From Fulvivirga aurantia (GTDB lineage Bacteria > Bacteroidota > Bacteroidia > Cytophagales > Cyclobacteriaceae): a stretch of DNA of 24,986 nucleotides. Made by a program: the position numbers and the translations under genes. The notes beneath the pieces are model-generated. The model had not been told where the DNA came from. It did no database searches and worked only from the letters and a program-made list of their open reading frames with translations. This document shows, piece by piece, positions 23,904-24,986 of this stretch. Position 1 is the stretch's first letter. Each line of letters opens with the position of its first letter. The stretch spans positions 1-24,986 of the forward strand of contig NZ_SMMD01000940.1 in NCBI RefSeq assembly GCF_009711475.1, written 5' to 3'.

Positions 23904-24926
23904 ATGAGATTTATCCTCACTATTTTTTTACTATCATTCTGTACGCTCACACTCGCACAACGAGGTGTAAATATTTTAGAAACGCTGGATAACCTGAACT
24001 ATACAGCAGAGCTACCAAAAGGGATTTTAGCCAGTAAAACGCTTGTACTAGTGAGCGTTCCTGATCAAATGCGTAATGGATTGACCGTTCGTGGCGACTG
24101 GAAAAAGCCTGCAGAGATTATTCAGCCGGGATTTCAAAAAGCCGGGATAGATGCTGTAGCCTATTATCACATCAATGATATTTTTAGTGGCCCTGAAGCA
24201 GTGAGTGCCTTTGTGAAAAAGTTTGATGAGAGACAGCTTGAAAATGTAGCATTTGTGACCGAAGCAAATGGCCAATATCGTGTGGCGCTTACCAAGATTA
24301 CCAATAAAGAAAACCTAATCGTTGCGGGGCAGGATGCATGGAAAATTGAAGGTGATGATTTAGAAAGAATGGGTCATGATATTTATTTGAAAGCAGCCAG
24401 CTCTAAGCAAGACAGAAAAAATTTGCTGATTATTGGTGTACCGATATATGGCAGTATGGCTAAAGTTATTGAAGCCAGGCGCGGTGAGTATTTTGATGTA
24501 AACTTTTCGTCAGAAACTTTGGCTATTCCTGCATTCGCAGATACCGCAGCAATAAATCAAATAATGGCTGATTACCCTTACGATTATGTAATAGTAGACC
24601 CAACATTACCTGAAAAGGACCTGAGAGATGAAGGCCATCAATATGTACTCTATTATGTACACACTTCTGCAAAAAACGTAAAGCAGATTTTAGAATACCC
24701 GATCACCGATACAGAAACCGACTACATTACGGAAGTGGTAGGTGAAACAAAGGCTGAGTCGAAAGTTAAATCGATTGATATAAACGCACCGGTCTATAAG
24801 TTTTACGTTAAGCATATATATTCAGAAAACGTATTTCTTGGTACCAAATGGGATGCTGATACTACCTGGCAAGAAGCTTTAAAAAACTACATCGTCAATT
24901 TAAAAAATCAGCTCATAAGAGACTAA
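23904..24926 (+). CDS. Uncharacterised exported protein
   Basis: The 340-residue protein has a signal peptide, MRFILTIFLLSFCTLTLAQ, with cleavage expected near LAQ/RG. I do not recognise a domain. The mature part has repeated alpha/beta segments: KTLVLVSVPDQMRN, VAFVTEANGQYRVALTK, NLLIIGVPIYGSM and YDYVIVDPTLPEKDL. These suggest one or two Rossmann-like units, but no clear catalytic motif is visible. It has no lipobox and no T9SS sorting domain, so a periplasmic location is most likely. It lies 8 bases after the VOC gene and may belong to the same operon as the hydroxylase. Confidence 0.78.
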   Translation: MRFILTIFLLSFCTLTLAQRGVNILETLDNLNYTAELPKGILASKTLVLVSVPDQMRNGLTVRGDWKKPAEIIQPGFQKAGIDAVAYYHINDIFSGPEAVSAFVKKFDERQLENVAFVTEANGQYRVALTKITNKENLIVAGQDAWKIEGDDLERMGHDIYLKAASSKQDRKNLLIIGVPIYGSMAKVIEARRGEYFDVNFSSETLAIPAFADTAAINQIMADYPYDYVIVDPTLPEKDLRDEGHQYVLYYVHTSAKNVKQILEYPITDTETDYITEVVGETKAESKVKSIDINAPVYKFYVKHIYSENVFLGTKWDADTTWQEALKNYIVNLKNQLIRD

Positions 24927-24986
24927 TTCTGCTTTTCTTTCGCCCCACTACCTCCTCTGTAAATCTCTGACTCATTGATAATTACA
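24923..24986 (-). CDS. Possible C-terminal end of a minus-strand gene running off the window
   Basis: One minus-strand frame is open from the right edge to a TAG at 24923-24925 and encodes about 20 residues ending IINESEIYRGGSGAKEKQN. The other two minus frames hit stops quickly. Its stop would overlap the end of the exported protein gene by 4 bases, like the other convergent pairs in this window. Too little is visible to identify it. Confidence 0.3.
   Translation of the reverse strand, partial: VIINESEIYRGGSGAKEKQN

Noticed and set aside
1..24986. Defence system, mobile element, prophage or CRISPR
   Set aside because: I found no repeat arrays, transposase, integrase, nuclease-effector pairs or phage structural genes. 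The faint phage-like look of the 102-residue protein is not enough.

Overview
The window looks like a chromosomal segment from a free-living member of the Bacteroidota, most likely a Cytophagales-type marine or soil bacterium. The evidence is a C-terminal type IX secretion (T9SS) sorting domain, several matches to the Bacteroidota -7 promoter element TAnnTTTG, few clear Shine-Dalgarno sequences, moderately AT-rich DNA and a gene repertoire usual for that phylum. I saw no tRNA, rRNA, CRISPR array, insertion sequence, integrase or phage structural gene. Coding density is very high. No gap between genes exceeds 300 bases; the largest is the divergent region 22006-22227.

Layout. (1) 1-2750, plus strand: the end of a HEAT-like/cyclophilin fusion, then purK and purE, which convert AIR to CAIR in purine synthesis. 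(2) 2734-3750, minus: a two-helix potassium channel with an RCK domain, overlapping the end of purE. (3) 3921-7733, plus: a 102-residue unknown protein abutting a stand-alone GAF protein; a sulfotransferase-like P-loop protein paired with a class IV aminotransferase; and a TerB-like protein. (4) 7730-11107, minus: a TerC-family membrane protein, and an ABC exporter followed by a Fur-family regulator. (5) 11248-12159, plus: a tandem universal stress protein. (6) 12156-16272, minus: a lipoprotein, an OprB-like porin, gpmI of glycolysis and a second lipoprotein. (7) 16324-18415, plus: radA (DNA repair) and a UPF0316/DUF2179 membrane protein. (8) 18417-22005, minus: an exported M20 amidohydrolase, a PLP-dependent ACC deaminase/D-cysteine desulfhydrase-like enzyme, and a T9SS cargo protein interrupted by one in-frame TGA. 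(9) 22228-24926, plus: a membrane di-iron hydroxylase (sterol desaturase superfamily) directly abutting a Rieske ferredoxin, then a VOC protein and an unrecognised exported protein. A minus-strand gene may enter at the right edge.

Most of the window is ordinary metabolism and envelope maintenance. The parts most worth a second look are the sulfotransferase-like/aminotransferase pair (4776-6417), the hydroxylase-Rieske unit (22228-23439) with a palindrome-rich divergent control region before it, the nonsense-interrupted T9SS gene (18417-19745), and the facing TerB-like and TerC genes (6456-8701). Five convergent gene pairs overlap or nearly touch (the fifth involves the uncertain edge gene), leaving no room for ordinary intergenic terminators. 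I see no clear defence system or mobile element.
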